Assembly: GCF_029222965.1 (NCBI RefSeq)
Contig: NZ_JARHUD010000004.1
Span: 1 to 64,000 of the forward strand
From: Aquibaculum arenosum
Lineage (GTDB): Bacteria; Pseudomonadota; Alphaproteobacteria; Kiloniellales; DSM-21159
Length of the DNA stretch: 64,000 bases
Direction of reading: 5' to 3'
The notes under the pieces are model-generated. The model was not told where the DNA came from. It did no database searches and saw only the letters and a list, made by a program, of their open reading frames with translations. Made by a program: the position numbers and the translations under genes. Positions 1 to 9,236 of the stretch are shown here, one piece after another. Within the stretch, counting starts at the first letter, position 1, and each line of letters begins with the position of its first letter.

Positions 1-146
1 CAGAGAGGACCGCCGACCTCCATAGCCCCGCCGAGGCTGCAGGGTAAGGCGAGCGCAGTAATGAAGCACGGCGCGGCTTGGCTGCTTCAGAACATCAAAC
101 CCGGTTGTTAGAGGTCCTCAGCTGTCTCATGCAACTGGGGGTCGCC

Positions 147-1130
147 ATGCTCGAGATCTGGTTGCCGCTGCTCGGAGGCCTGATCCTCCTCATTGCCGGT
201 GGCGAGCTGCTGGTCCGCGGCTCGGTGCAGGTCGCAGCCGCTCTGGGCGTATCACCGCTGGTGATCGGCCTGACCCTGGTCGGCTTCGGCACCTCGACAC
301 CGGAACTCGTCACCTCGGTGCAGGCGGCGCTCATTGCCGCCCCCGGCATCGCCTATGGCAACATCGTCGGCTCGAACATCGCCAACATCCTGCTGATCGT
401 CGGCCTGGCCTCCCTGCTCAGCCCGATTGCCGTCGCCTCCAGGGCGCTCAAGCGCGATGCGCTCTTCATGGTCCTGGTCGCCCTGGTCTTTGCCGGGCTG
501 GCGGCGGTCCTGCCGATGGGCCGGGTGATCGGCGCCGGGCTGGTGGCCGCGTTGATCGCCTATGTCTATCTCGCCTTCCGGCAGGAGCGAATGCTGGCAA
601 CCGCGGGTCACACGGCGGTGTTTGATAAGAGCCAGGCTTTGCAGGGAGCGGATAGCGCCCTGACGCCGCCTGCACGTGCCCATGGCTCCTTGGCGCTCTC
701 CGTGGTTATCGCTCTGGCGGGGCTGGCACTGGTCGTGCTGGGCGGCACCTTTCTCGTCGAGGGCGCGATCTCGCTGGCGCGGGGATTTGCCATCTCCGAA
801 GCCGTGATCGGCCTGACCATCGTTGCTGTCGGCACTTCCATGCCAGAGCTTGTCACTTCCGTGGTGGCGGGCCTGAAGCGCCAGGGGGACGTGGTCTTCG
901 GCAATATCGTTGGCTCGAACATCTACAACCTGCTGGGAATCGGTGGGGCGACAGCGCTTATCGCGCGCAGCCGGGTGCCGGCCGAAATCGTCGCGTTCGA
1001 CAATTTGGTGATGGTGGGCGTCACCCTGGTGCTCGTGCTCTTTGCCTGGAGCGGGCGGCGGATCGCGCGCTGGGAAGGGGCGCTGCTGCTCGCCGGTTAT
1101 GGCCTCTATATCTTCGTGCTCTGGCCGTGA
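147..1130 (+). CDS. calcium/sodium antiporter, CaCA (YrbG) family
   Basis: Inner-membrane cation exchanger of about 327 residues, predicted to swap Ca2+ for Na+ or H+. The protein is almost entirely hydrophobic and has the two inverted alpha-repeats of the family: GFGTSTPELVTSV with GNIVGSNIANI in the first half, and AVGTSMPELVTSV with GNIVGSNIYNLLG in the second. The acidic residue in each PEL motif is the usual cation ligand. I chose the ATG at 147 because a GGGGG Shine-Dalgarno-like tract lies about 7 nt upstream and the protein then begins at its first membrane segment; in-frame ATGs at 78 and 129 are less likely. Real substrate specificity cannot be read from sequence. Confidence 0.9.
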   Translation: MLEIWLPLLGGLILLIAGGELLVRGSVQVAAALGVSPLVIGLTLVGFGTSTPELVTSVQAALIAAPGIAYGNIVGSNIANILLIVGLASLLSPIAVASRALKRDALFMVLVALVFAGLAAVLPMGRVIGAGLVAALIAYVYLAFRQERMLATAGHTAVFDKSQALQGADSALTPPARAHGSLALSVVIALAGLALVVLGGTFLVEGAISLARGFAISEAVIGLTIVAVGTSMPELVTSVVAGLKRQGDVVFGNIVGSNIYNLLGIGGATALIARSRVPAEIVAFDNLVMVGVTLVLVLFAWSGRRIARWEGALLLAGYGLYIFVLWP

Positions 1131-1222
1131 ATCGCCGCATAACCGGGGGGAGCCGGAATGCAAACGTGGTAGGGTCCGGTCGAATCGAGTCTCACGCCGG
1201 TGACCTTGTCCATGAACCTGCC

Positions 1223-1396
1223 ATGCAGCAGCTGAACCGCATCCTCCAGATCTTCCTGTTTCACCTGACGCGCCGGATCGTCAATCGGCTGCCCATGGCG
1301 CTGGTGATCGTTCTGACCGTATTGGTGATCGCGCTGATGTTGGCGCTGCCCCATCTTTCTGACTGGGGCATCTCGCTGGGGCCTCTGACCCAGTAG
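1223..1396 (+). CDS. small single-span membrane protein, hypothetical
   Basis: A 57-residue open frame beginning MQQLNRILQIF and containing one long hydrophobic segment (MALVIVLTVLVIALMLALP) preceded by arginines, so the N-terminus is probably cytoplasmic. It lies 92 nt after the antiporter on the same strand and may be co-transcribed. The frame extends upstream to 1127, overlapping the antiporter stop, but that part has no coding character. No family is recognised. The regular hydrophobic helix makes it more credible than a chance frame. Confidence 0.45.
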   Translation: MQQLNRILQIFLFHLTRRIVNRLPMALVIVLTVLVIALMLALPHLSDWGISLGPLTQ

Positions 1397-1462
1397 AAGA
1401 GCAGTAGCCAGAGGGGACGCCGCGTCGGCGCCCCCTCACGCCCCCCTTATCCCCTGAAATCG

Positions 1463-2623
1463 CTACTCCAGCTCGGCGAAGATTTCGGGATTCTCCTCGC
1501 CTTCCACATCCAGCCAGCCGGCCAGGCCGCGCTCGACGCGGGAGAGGGAATGGTCCACCAGGACGTAGCGCCCGGGCACTTCCAGATCCATTTCGACGAT
1601 GGTGGCGCCGCCGGCTGGCACCAGCACGGTCTGCACGTCCTCCTGCGGCGGCGAGGTGACCGATCCGTTCACGTAGACCCGGTCGAAGATTTCGCCGATC
1701 ACGTGGAAGGAGGAGACGAAGTTCGGTCCGCCCACGCCGAAGTAGATGCGCACCGTCTCTCCCACATTGGCCTTCATCGGGAAGTGCTCGGTCAGCGCGC
1801 CGACGTGACCATTGAGGAAAAAGTATTCGGGGCGTTCCTCAAGCATCTTGTCATAATCTTCGGTGAGCAGGCCGCTAGAGCCGAAGCGCTCGTGGGTGTA
1901 GAGCTCTCCTTGCATGACGTAGAATTCGCGATCCACCGGCGGCAGGCCCTCCTCCGGTTCCACCAGAATGAGCCCGTACATGCCGTTGGCGATGTGCAGG
2001 GCCACCGGTGGCACCGCGCAGTGATAAACATAGAGCCCGGGCTTCAGCGCCTTGAAGCGGAAGGATTTTTCCTCACCCGGAAAGCATGTCGTCGCCTCTG
2101 CGCCGCCGCCGGGGCCGGTGCAGGCGTGGAAGTCCACGTTGTGTGGCATCCAACTGTCCTCGGCGTTGCGCAGCGTCACCTCGACCGTGTCGCCGACCCG
2201 CACCCGCACGAAGGGCCCTGGCACCGTGCCGTTGAAGGTCCAGTAGCGGAAGGTGGCGCGTCCGTCGAGATTGGCTTCCTTTTCGATGGTCTCCAGTTCC
2301 ACGCGCACCGTCTGGGGTTCGCGCCGGTCCAGCGGAGACGGCAGGCTTGCGGGGTCGTGGGCGACATCGTCGGCGACGCGCTCCGGCATGGAATAGGCCC
2401 GCTGGCTGAGGCTGCCGCTCGGACCCGGCGTCGACGTTGATCCCGCTGCGCCGGTGCCATGCTCGTGATCGGCCCGGACCTTGCCCGCCAGGGCAAGTGA
2501 GCCGAGCGTCAGGCCGGCGGAGCCAGCCAGCAAACCACGGCGGGAGATGCGACCGGTTTCTTCGGGAGTCTCACCTGTCTTCGCGTTCGCGTCCGCGTTT
2601 GGTCGTTTCGGTGCGTCGGTCAT
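1463..2623 (-). CDS. nirK: copper-containing nitrite reductase (NO-forming)
   Basis: Periplasmic enzyme of denitrification that reduces nitrite to nitric oxide. The 386-residue protein starts with a Tat signal (SRRGLLAGSAGLTL at about 28-41). Two cupredoxin domains follow. Type 1 copper ligands are H161, C202, H210 and M215 (in MPHNVDFHA and YHCAVPPVALHIANGM). Type 2 ligands are H166, H201 and H307, and the catalytic Asp is D164. A linker rich in Gly, Ser and Pro follows the signal peptide. The ATG at 2623 has AAGGTGAG about 6 nt upstream. It is divergent from apt, with a 273-nt gap. No norB, nosZ or nnrR is nearby, and I saw no convincing FNR/NNR box, so NO handling must be encoded elsewhere. 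Confidence 0.96.
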   Translation of the reverse strand: MTDAPKRPNADANAKTGETPEETGRISRRGLLAGSAGLTLGSLALAGKVRADHEHGTGAAGSTSTPGPSGSLSQRAYSMPERVADDVAHDPASLPSPLDRREPQTVRVELETIEKEANLDGRATFRYWTFNGTVPGPFVRVRVGDTVEVTLRNAEDSWMPHNVDFHACTGPGGGAEATTCFPGEEKSFRFKALKPGLYVYHCAVPPVALHIANGMYGLILVEPEEGLPPVDREFYVMQGELYTHERFGSSGLLTEDYDKMLEERPEYFFLNGHVGALTEHFPMKANVGETVRIYFGVGGPNFVSSFHVIGEIFDRVYVNGSVTSPPQEDVQTVLVPAGGATIVEMDLEVPGRYVLVDHSLSRVERGLAGWLDVEGEENPEIFAELE

Positions 2624-2896
2624 GGGACACTCACCTTACTGCTGTGAAGAGTTGCGGCTTCGAGCCAGGCATCGCGGCAAATGTTGTTCCTCTAGGAGCG
2701 GACCGCGGGGAGTAATGCCCACAAATTACTTGCATTTATGGATCGAAGCACATGTAGCAAGGTAGCGCATTGCTGATTCCATGCAAGCTTTCCTCAGATC
2801 CTACGCATTCTTCTCGTGCCACGTTGTCCCTGCCTGTGGCTGTCGCTATAGAAAGCGCCCGGTGCAGCAGCTGCTCCCAGAGGAAAGGGCAACCCC

Positions 2897-3412
2897 ATGG
2901 ATCTGAAGGACCACATTCGCACGATACCGGACTTCCCGAAACCGGGGATCCTTTTCTACGACATCTCGACACTGTTGATGCATCCCCAGGCCTGGCGCAC
3001 CACCGTCGAGCGGCTTGGAGAGGTGATCGCGCCCTACAAGCCTGATCTGCTGGTGGGCATCGAATCCCGTGGCTTTCTCACTGCTGCGCCCCTGGCGCTG
3101 CATCTGGACCTAGGCTTCTTCATGGTGCGCAAGCGCGGCAAGCTGCCGGGCGATACGCTGAGCTACTCCTACGGCCTTGAGTATGGCAGCGACACCATCG
3201 AGATCCAGGCCGATGCGGTGCAGCCTGGACAGCGGGTGGTGGTGCTGGATGATTTGCTCGCCACGGGTGGGACCATGGCGGCCGCCGTCCACCTGCTGCA
3301 GCGTGCCGGCGCGGAGGTCTGCGCTGCGGCCTGCATCGTAGAGTTGAACTTTCTCGGCGGCCGCGACAAGCTGCCGGTGCCGGCCCATTCCCTCCTGACC
3401 TACGACGCCTGA
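2897..3412 (+). CDS. apt: adenine phosphoribosyltransferase
   Basis: Cytoplasmic purine-salvage enzyme converting adenine and PRPP to AMP and pyrophosphate. The protein is 171 residues, the usual length. It has the N-terminal segment [17 protein letters not shown] typical of Apt and the PRPP-binding motif [14 protein letters not shown] near residues 115-129. GAGGAAAGG lies upstream of the ATG. It is a single gene, divergent from nirK and with no obvious link to the sensor kinase downstream. Confidence 0.96.
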   Translation: MDLKDHIRTIPDFPKPGILFYDISTLLMHPQAWRTTVERLGEVIAPYKPDLLVGIESRGFLTAAPLALHLDLGFFMVRKRGKLPGDTLSYSYGLEYGSDTIEIQADAVQPGQRVVVLDDLLATGGTMAAAVHLLQRAGAEVCAAACIVELNFLGGRDKLPVPAHSLLTYDA

Positions 3413-3597
3413 CTCCCCCTGGTCCCCGTTTGGGCTCGTTAGAATACCACTAAAGTATATCCATAATCCTCTGGCGCATCGGTCCGTGCAAAGGCTAGAA
3501 TGCACCCCATTGGGGGTGAGTCGAACATTGGGCTGTGCGCATGCTGTCGGCCGCAGTTTCGACTGTGCCGCGAGCCGGCAGATGAGGGTAGAGGACC

Positions 3598-5640
3598 TTG
3601 CCGCATACACCGGAAGAAGCCGAGCGCAGGGAACGCGCCCTGGCACTGCTATTGTGCGACGCCACCAAGGGGCGTTCGCCCTACGAAATCGTCTGCGAGG
3701 CTCTGAGCCAGTTGCTCGGCTATCGCTGGATCGGCGTGGCGCGGCTCAAGTCGTCGAGCCAGGCGGTTCAAGTGGTCGCCCTTCGATCGGATGGCGTGCA
3801 AGTCTCGCCCTTCGATGTTTGCCTGGAGGGCAACCCCTGTTCGGAGGTCTATGGCGGCACGAGCCACTGCTACTGGCCTGAAGGCGTGGCAGCCGCCTTT
3901 CCGGAATGTTCGCAGTTGACGAAGTGCGGAGCGGAAGCCTTCGTGGCCCACGCCTTGCGCCGCCATGATGGCCGGCGCATCGGACATATCTTTGCGGTCG
4001 ATGATCGGCCCGACAGCCCACACCTGCGCCATCGCGACCTGCTGGAGTTGATGGCGAAGTGGTTGAGCACGGAGATCCAGCGCCGCGAGGCGGTGGAGGC
4101 ACGCGACTCCTCCGATCGGCTGTTGCAGGTCTTCTTCGATCACATGGCCGAAGCGGTGCTGGTGGTGAACGGTGCGGCTCGCATCATGGCCTACAACCGG
4201 CGTCTGCAAGAACTCTTCGAGTTGCCGGCCAGCCTGCTCGACGGCGGTGATCTTCCGGCGCTGCTGGAGTTCCGCGCCCGCCGCGGCGATTACGGGCCGG
4301 GCGATCCCGAGGTGGAGGTGCGCAAGCGCTACAATCTGCTGATGGGTGGCGCTCCGCTCGTCTACGAGCGGTCACTGCCAAATGGCCGCCTCTTAGAGGT
4401 TCGCATCAATCCCCTGCCCGAAGGCGGTTTTGTCGGCAGCATCGCCGAGGTGAGTGACCGCCGCCGGGTGGAGGCGGCCTTGCGCGAGAGCGAGCACCGC
4501 TACCGCCTGATCACCGAGATGACCTCGGATCTGGTCTTTTCCTACGTCCTCAGGGATGGCCGGCTGGACCCGGAGTGGATGGTAGGCTCGCTGCTGGCGC
4601 GCCGGTTGGGGGGAGGCCCTCGGCTCAACCTCGAAGAGCTGGTGCATGACGACGACTTGCCCCTGCTGTACGGGGTTCGCCGGCGCCTGCTGGCCGGCCA
4701 AGGCAGCACCGAGGAACTGCGCCTGCGTGTGGCCAAGGGCACTGCGGTGATGTGGGCGCGGCTCATCGTCCGTCCGCAGGTGGACCCCCTCACCGGGGAG
4801 ACGGAGCGCGTTTACGGAGCCCTGCAGGACATCACCGAGCGCAAGCTCGCGGAGGTGGAACTGCTCCAGGCCATGCACGCGACCGAACTGGCCAATCGCA
4901 CCAAGAGCGAATTCTTGGCCAACATGAGCCACGAGCTGCGCACACCCCTCAACGCCATCATCGGCTTTGCCGAACTCATGGCGGCCGAGATTGCCGGCCC
5001 CCTGGGCGCGGCGCGCTATCAGGAGTACGTGGAGGACATCCGCCAGAGCGGCGTACATTTGCTGGGCATCATCAACGACATCCTCGATGTCTCCAAGGCC
5101 GAAGCGGGCAAGCTCACCCTTGACGTGAAGTCCGTCTCGCTGCTCCCGATTGTCGAGGCCTCGCTGCGATTGGTGCGCCCACGCGCCGAGGCGTCTGGCG
5201 TGGAGCTGCTCGCGGACCTGCCGACCAGCGTGCCGCCAGTGCTGGTCGATCCCCTGCGCCTGCAGCAGGTCCTGCTCAACCTTTTGAGCAACGCGGTCAA
5301 GTTCACGCCGCGCAGCGGACGGGTTACCTTGAGCATCAGTGTCGGGCCCAAAACCGGGGCGATCCTGGAAATCCGCGACACCGGTATAGGAATGGATGCC
5401 GGCGAGCTTCAGCAAGCGTTGCAGCCCTTTATCCAACTGCATCCCGGCTTCGGTTTTGGTCAGCAGGGCACCGGCCTCGGCCTGCCGCTCACCAGCACCC
5501 TGGTGGAACTGCATGGTGGCCGCCTGACTCTGCAAAGCGAGCGCGGGCAGGGCACCCTGGCCCGTGTGTGGCTGCCTCCGGACCGGGTGAACCACCGGGC
5601 ACAGGCCGCGGAGCCGGAAGCGCAAACCGAAGCGGAGTGA
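3598..5640 (+). CDS. soluble PAS/GAF-type sensor histidine kinase
   Basis: A 680-residue cytoplasmic histidine kinase without membrane segments. In order: a GAF-like region (about 20-165), a PAS domain (about 175-285), a second PAS domain (about 295-420), a HisKA dimerisation domain with phospho-acceptor His445 (FLANMSHELRTPLN), and a HATPase_c domain with the N box NLLSNAVKF, the G1 box DTGIGM and the G2 box GTGLGLPL. The start is TTG at 3598: an in-frame TGA at 3583 excludes anything earlier, and a GAGGGTAGAGG purine tract sits just upstream. No receiver domain is fused and no response regulator is adjacent, so this is an orphan kinase. The PAS/GAF parts suggest sensing of an intracellular cue, but the ligand is unknown. 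Confidence 0.9.
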   Translation: MPHTPEEAERRERALALLLCDATKGRSPYEIVCEALSQLLGYRWIGVARLKSSSQAVQVVALRSDGVQVSPFDVCLEGNPCSEVYGGTSHCYWPEGVAAAFPECSQLTKCGAEAFVAHALRRHDGRRIGHIFAVDDRPDSPHLRHRDLLELMAKWLSTEIQRREAVEARDSSDRLLQVFFDHMAEAVLVVNGAARIMAYNRRLQELFELPASLLDGGDLPALLEFRARRGDYGPGDPEVEVRKRYNLLMGGAPLVYERSLPNGRLLEVRINPLPEGGFVGSIAEVSDRRRVEAALRESEHRYRLITEMTSDLVFSYVLRDGRLDPEWMVGSLLARRLGGGPRLNLEELVHDDDLPLLYGVRRRLLAGQGSTEELRLRVAKGTAVMWARLIVRPQVDPLTGETERVYGALQDITERKLAEVELLQAMHATELANRTKSEFLANMSHELRTPLNAIIGFAELMAAEIAGPLGAARYQEYVEDIRQSGVHLLGIINDILDVSKAEAGKLTLDVKSVSLLPIVEASLRLVRPRAEASGVELLADLPTSVPPVLVDPLRLQQVLLNLLSNAVKFTPRSGRVTLSISVGPKTGAILEIRDTGIGMDAGELQQALQPFIQLHPGFGFGQQGTGLGLPLTSTLVELHGGRLTLQSERGQGTLARVWLPPDRVNHRAQAAEPEAQTEAE

Positions 5641-5689
5641 GGGAGCACCCGTAACTGCGAGGAGGCCGTCAGCGGGCACGCCCCTACCT

Positions 5690-5785
5690 CGTCATTGCGA
5701 GGAGGCCGTCAGGCCGACGCGGCAATCTAGGGCCACAGGCTGCAGCCCTGGATTGCCGCGCTCCTGCTGGTCGCTCGCAATGACG
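5690..5785. repeat. dispersed palindromic repeat, copy 1
   Basis: About 96 bp that can fold into one long hairpin. The ends CGTCATTGCGAG and CTCGCAATGACG are perfect 12-bp inverted repeats, and the internal arms GCGGCAATC / GATTGCCGC also pair. A second, similar copy lies at 43802-43894. A solitary half-end resembling the left arm (AACTGCGAGGAGGCCGTCAG) sits about 40 bp upstream at 5653. It lies between convergent genes, as such repeats often do. Confidence 0.8.
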
Positions 5786-5804
5786 GTGTAGAGGGGGCGT
5801 CGCG

Positions 5805-7052
5805 CTACTCCGGCGTTGCCACCACCTTGCGGGCGAAAGCAAGCAGCGCCCGGTCAGCGCCGGCCGGGGCAATCAGCCCGATCCCGAGCGGGCAGCCGTC
5901 GACACGGCCCAGTGGCAGGCTGATCTGCGGTAGGCCGGCGTGGCCGGCAAGGCTGGTAATAGCCAAGACCGTGGCGCGATGGGCACGCAGAGCCGGAAGG
6001 TCGGCGTTCAGGAAGGGCGCGGCGTCGGGAGCGCTGGGCAAGAGCAGCAGGCCATCGTCGCCCAGCAGGTTCGTCAGGCGCTCCGTCAGTCGGCTGCGCG
6101 CGGCCTGCGCCTCGACCTCCTCGTCGGCGGTCAGGGTGGCAGTCCAGGCCAGGCGCTCGGCGATCTCGGTCTCGAAGTCCGGTTGCTCCGCCGCCAGCCA
6201 TGCGCCGTGGTGCTTGTGGATTTCGCGACCCTGCAGCACGCGGAAGCAGTCTCCCCAGAAGGTCAATCCCTCCGGATCACCAGGGCGCAGGCTCTCCGGC
6301 GGCGACAGCAGGCGCGCCAGGCGGGTCTCGGCCTCGCGCAGGCAGGCCTGGCCCGCGGGCACAGCCCGCTCCACCGCATCCTGGGCCAGCAGCAGGCGGC
6401 GGAAGGTGAAGGACTGGCTGTCCTCGCCCAGCAGCACGCCGCCGACCTGCTCCAGGGTCTCGGCGTCGCGTGCGAACCAGCCCACCGTGTCGAAGCTGGT
6501 CGCCAGCGGTGTTACGCCGGTGAGCGGGATGCGGTCGTGGGTCGGACGCAGACCGAAGAGGCCACAATAGGAGGCCGGCACGCGGATCGAGCCGCCCGTG
6601 TCGCTGCCCAGCGCCGCATCGCAGAGCCCGCCGGCCACCGCCGAAGCTGAGCCGCAGGAGGAGCCGCCGCAGGTGCGCCCCGGCGCTTCGGGGTTCGCGG
6701 GAGCGCCGTAGTGCTTGTTCCGGCCGCTGAGGCTGTAGGCCATTTCGTCGGTGATCGTCTTGCCCACCACCGCGGCCCCGGCGCGCAGCAGGCGGATCAC
6801 CGCTTCGGCATGGGCCTCGGCCGGCGGATGGCTGCGGGCCCAGTCGGGGTTGCCGCTGCCGGTCACCAATCCCTCGGTGTCGAAGATGTCCTTCACCGCG
6901 ACGGTGAGGCCGTTGAGCGGGCCGATGCCCAGGGGCGGCAGCTGCAGCCGCGGGCCGGGCAGGAAGGCGCCCAACGGGTCGCGGGCCTGGTCGAAACCGT
7001 CGCCGTTCGTACGAGTCGATCGGGGCGGTGTCTGGGAGGGTGTTTCGGACAT
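5805..7052 (-). CDS. amidase signature family hydrolase
   Basis: Ser-cisSer-Lys amidase of 415 residues. The catalytic set is visible: Lys54 in VAVKDIF, cis-Ser131 in CGGSSCGSASA, and nucleophile Ser155 in SDTGGSIRVPA. Members of this size hydrolyse small amides such as indole-acetamide or allophanate; the substrate cannot be assigned. The ATG overlaps the stop codon of the upstream secreted-protein gene by one base (TGATG), so the two are probably translationally coupled. A second amidase is transcribed divergently 549 nt away. Confidence 0.9.
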   Translation of the reverse strand: MSETPSQTPPRSTRTNGDGFDQARDPLGAFLPGPRLQLPPLGIGPLNGLTVAVKDIFDTEGLVTGSGNPDWARSHPPAEAHAEAVIRLLRAGAAVVGKTITDEMAYSLSGRNKHYGAPANPEAPGRTCGGSSCGSASAVAGGLCDAALGSDTGGSIRVPASYCGLFGLRPTHDRIPLTGVTPLATSFDTVGWFARDAETLEQVGGVLLGEDSQSFTFRRLLLAQDAVERAVPAGQACLREAETRLARLLSPPESLRPGDPEGLTFWGDCFRVLQGREIHKHHGAWLAAEQPDFETEIAERLAWTATLTADEEVEAQAARSRLTERLTNLLGDDGLLLLPSAPDAAPFLNADLPALRAHRATVLAITSLAGHAGLPQISLPLGRVDGCPLGIGLIAPAGADRALLAFARKVVATPE

Positions 7053-7432
7053 CAGGTGCGAATCTCCTCGGGGCTGTCGTCTGAACCGTCGGTGTCGTCC
7101 CCGTCTTGCTCGTTCTCCTCCTCGCGATTTAGGCGAGGAATGACGATATCACCATTCTCCTCGATCCGCGGCAGGCCGTACTGCGGCACGGAACTCAGAA
7201 AACCGCGCAAGGCACGCAGCAGCAGTTCCACCCCTTCGCGTGCCATTTCTTCCGGGGCGTTTTCGGATGTGCCGCTCTCGGGTTCGATCGCTCCTGGCGG
7301 CTCTTCCTCCTGCGCCAGGACCGGCGCAGTGGCAAGGCTGCTCGCAAGCAGCGCCATCGCAATAGGCGGCATCAGCCGCGAGACGACTGACAGCGGTGCT
7401 GTGCGTCGGGTTGTGCCGTGGTGCCGTTTCAT
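7052..7432 (-). CDS. small secreted protein, hypothetical
   Basis: A protein of 126 residues if it starts at MKRHHGTTRRT. It begins with a basic region and a hydrophobic signal segment (MPPIAMALLASSLATAP) followed by a likely AQ cleavage site. The mature part is acidic, with one helix-like stretch (LLLRALRGFLSSVPQYGLP), then ENGDIVIPR and a low-complexity Asp/Glu tail. Proteins with a comparable SxPQY...ENGDIxIxR core are common in alphaproteobacteria (from memory), with no assigned function. It is coupled to the downstream amidase by a TGATG overlap. Confidence 0.7.
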   Translation of the reverse strand: MKRHHGTTRRTAPLSVVSRLMPPIAMALLASSLATAPVLAQEEEPPGAIEPESGTSENAPEEMAREGVELLLRALRGFLSSVPQYGLPRIEENGDIVIPRLNREEENEQDGDDTDGSDDSPEEIRT

Positions 7433-7600
7433 CCCGGGTTCCTCCTGCTCTCGCGCATTCTGCCCCCCTTGCGCCCGGCATGCCAGGGTGTCGGCCGGGC
7501 GGGCGTCCTCCATCGGCTTGCGCGCAATCCATGGCTTTTGCACCGCCGCCATCCGCTATAGTCTGGCCGGCAAACAAGACCAAGCAGGGAAAATCGCCTT

Positions 7601-9031
7601 ATGTCGGATGCCGCCCGCAGCCAGGATCCCGCCCTTCTCTCGGCCACGGAACTGCTCTCCCACTACGCTGCCGGCACGCTCTCGCCGGTCGAGGCCACCG
7701 AGGCCGCGTTCAAAGCCATCGAACGCCACGACTCTACGCTCAATGCCTTCTGCCTGCTCGATCGCGAAGGCGCGCTGGCCGCCGCGCGCGAGAGCGAGGC
7801 GCGCTGGCAGGCCGGCAGGCCGCAAGGGCGTCTGGACGGTGTGCCGACCTCGGTGAAGGATCTGCTGGTGACCAAGGGCTGGCCGACCCGGCGCGGCTCG
7901 CGCACCACCGACGATACGCCGTCGCAAGAGGACGCGCCCAGCGTCGGCAACCTGCGCCGCCACGGCGCCGTGCTGATCGGCAAGACCACCACGCCGGAGT
8001 TCGGCTGGAAGGGCGTTACCGACAATCCGCTGACCGGCATCACCCGCAACCCCTGGAACCCGGCCATGACGCCGGGCGGCTCCAGCGGCGGCGCTGGGGC
8101 GGCCGCTGCGATGGGCATGGGCGCGCTGCACTTCGGCACCGATGGGGGCGGCTCGATCCGCATGCCCTGCGGCTTCTGCGGCATCCCTGGTATCAAGCAG
8201 AGCTTCGGGCGGGTCTCGGCCCATCCGCTCAGTCCTTTTGCCTCGGTGTCGCACGTGGGGCCCATGACCCGCACGGTGGCGGACAGTGCGCTGATGCTCA
8301 CCGTCATGGCCGGTCCGGACCCGCGCGACCCCTACAGCCTGCCGGCAAGCGACGAGGACTTTACGCTGGGGCTCGATGGTGGGGTGAAGGGCCTGCGTAT
8401 CGCCTACAGCCCCGATCTTGGCATGAACACCAAGGTGAAGGTCGATCCGGAGATCGCCACCTTGGTGGCGGCGGCGGTGCAGCGCTTCAGTGACCTGGGG
8501 GCGCAGGTGGAGGAGGTAGACCTCTCCTACCTGCCGGATCCGACCTGGGCCTTCCGGGTGACCTGGTACTCGGGCGCGGGACGTCTGCTCTCGAAGATCC
8601 CGTCGGAAAAGCAGGAGCTCATGGACCCTGGCCTGCGCGAGATCGCCGCCGAGGGCGACAGCTACTCCCTGCGCGGGTTCCAGGAATCGGTCTCCCAGCG
8701 CGAGGCCTACTCCATCGCCATGGCGAGGTTCCATCAGGACTATGACCTGCTGCTGACCCCAGGCCTGCCGATCCCGGCTTTCGAGGCCGGCCGCGAGTGG
8801 CCCGAGGGCGCAGACGTCGAGCGCTGGTGCGACTGGTCGCCCTTCACTTGGCCGTTCAATCTGACCGGCCAGCCCGCGGCCAGCGTGCCCTGTGGCCTCA
8901 CGGCCGCCGGCTTGCCAGCTGCCTTGCAGATCGTCGGGCCACGCCACGCCGATGCTCTGGTCCTGCGCGCCGCCCACGCCTTCGAACAGGCTGCGCCCTT
9001 CGCGCTGCCGCCGGGTGCCGGGAGCCTCTGA
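7601..9031 (+). CDS. amidase signature family hydrolase
   Basis: A 476-residue amidase with the full catalytic set: Lys86 (TSVKDLLV), cis-Ser161 (TPGGSSGGAGAA) and nucleophile Ser185 (TDGGGSIRMPCGF). The length and the GIKQSFGRV and HVGPMTRTVAD segments match general amidases (EC 3.5.1.4), which act on aliphatic or aromatic amides. It shares the family but little detailed sequence with the amidase at 5805-7052. It is followed by a hairpin terminator. Confidence 0.92.
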   Translation: MSDAARSQDPALLSATELLSHYAAGTLSPVEATEAAFKAIERHDSTLNAFCLLDREGALAAARESEARWQAGRPQGRLDGVPTSVKDLLVTKGWPTRRGSRTTDDTPSQEDAPSVGNLRRHGAVLIGKTTTPEFGWKGVTDNPLTGITRNPWNPAMTPGGSSGGAGAAAAMGMGALHFGTDGGGSIRMPCGFCGIPGIKQSFGRVSAHPLSPFASVSHVGPMTRTVADSALMLTVMAGPDPRDPYSLPASDEDFTLGLDGGVKGLRIAYSPDLGMNTKVKVDPEIATLVAAAVQRFSDLGAQVEEVDLSYLPDPTWAFRVTWYSGAGRLLSKIPSEKQELMDPGLREIAAEGDSYSLRGFQESVSQREAYSIAMARFHQDYDLLLTPGLPIPAFEAGREWPEGADVERWCDWSPFTWPFNLTGQPAASVPCGLTAAGLPAALQIVGPRHADALVLRAAHAFEQAAPFALPPGAGSL

Positions 9032-9089
9032 GGCTCGTCTTCTTGGCCGCCTCATTTGGGCCAGGGAAAAACGCACCGACAGCAGAAAA

Positions 9090-9120
9090 GCGGGCCGCTA
9101 CCCCTTGTGCAGCGGCCCGC
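9090..9120 (+). terminator. hairpin terminator after the amidase gene
   Basis: Perfect 10-bp inverted repeat GCGGGCCGCT / AGCGGCCCGC with an 11-nt loop, 59 nt after the amidase stop and 40 nt before the tRNA-Glu. A short T run appears on the minus-strand side, so it may also stop antisense transcription. Confidence 0.6.
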
Positions 9121-9160
9121 CATTGGTTATATCCCGGCCCTGGCCACGCCAAGCGCTTGC

Positions 9161-9236
9161 GTCCCCTTCGTCTAGTGGCCTAGGACGCCGGCCTCTCACG
9201 CCGGTAACAGGGGTTCAAATCCCCTAGGGGACGCCA
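9161..9236 (+). tRNA. tRNA-Glu (anticodon CTC)
   Basis: A 76-nt cloverleaf with acceptor GTCCCCT / AGGGGAC, anticodon stem CCGGC / GCCGG around the loop CTCTCAC (anticodon CTC), T-arm GGGGTTCAAATCCCC, discriminator G and an encoded CCA. Confidence 0.95.

Noticed and set aside
2624-2896. FNR/NNR box in front of nirK
   Set aside because: No TTGAT-N4-ATCAA-like palindrome in the correct orientation; only loosely related TTG and CAA triplets.
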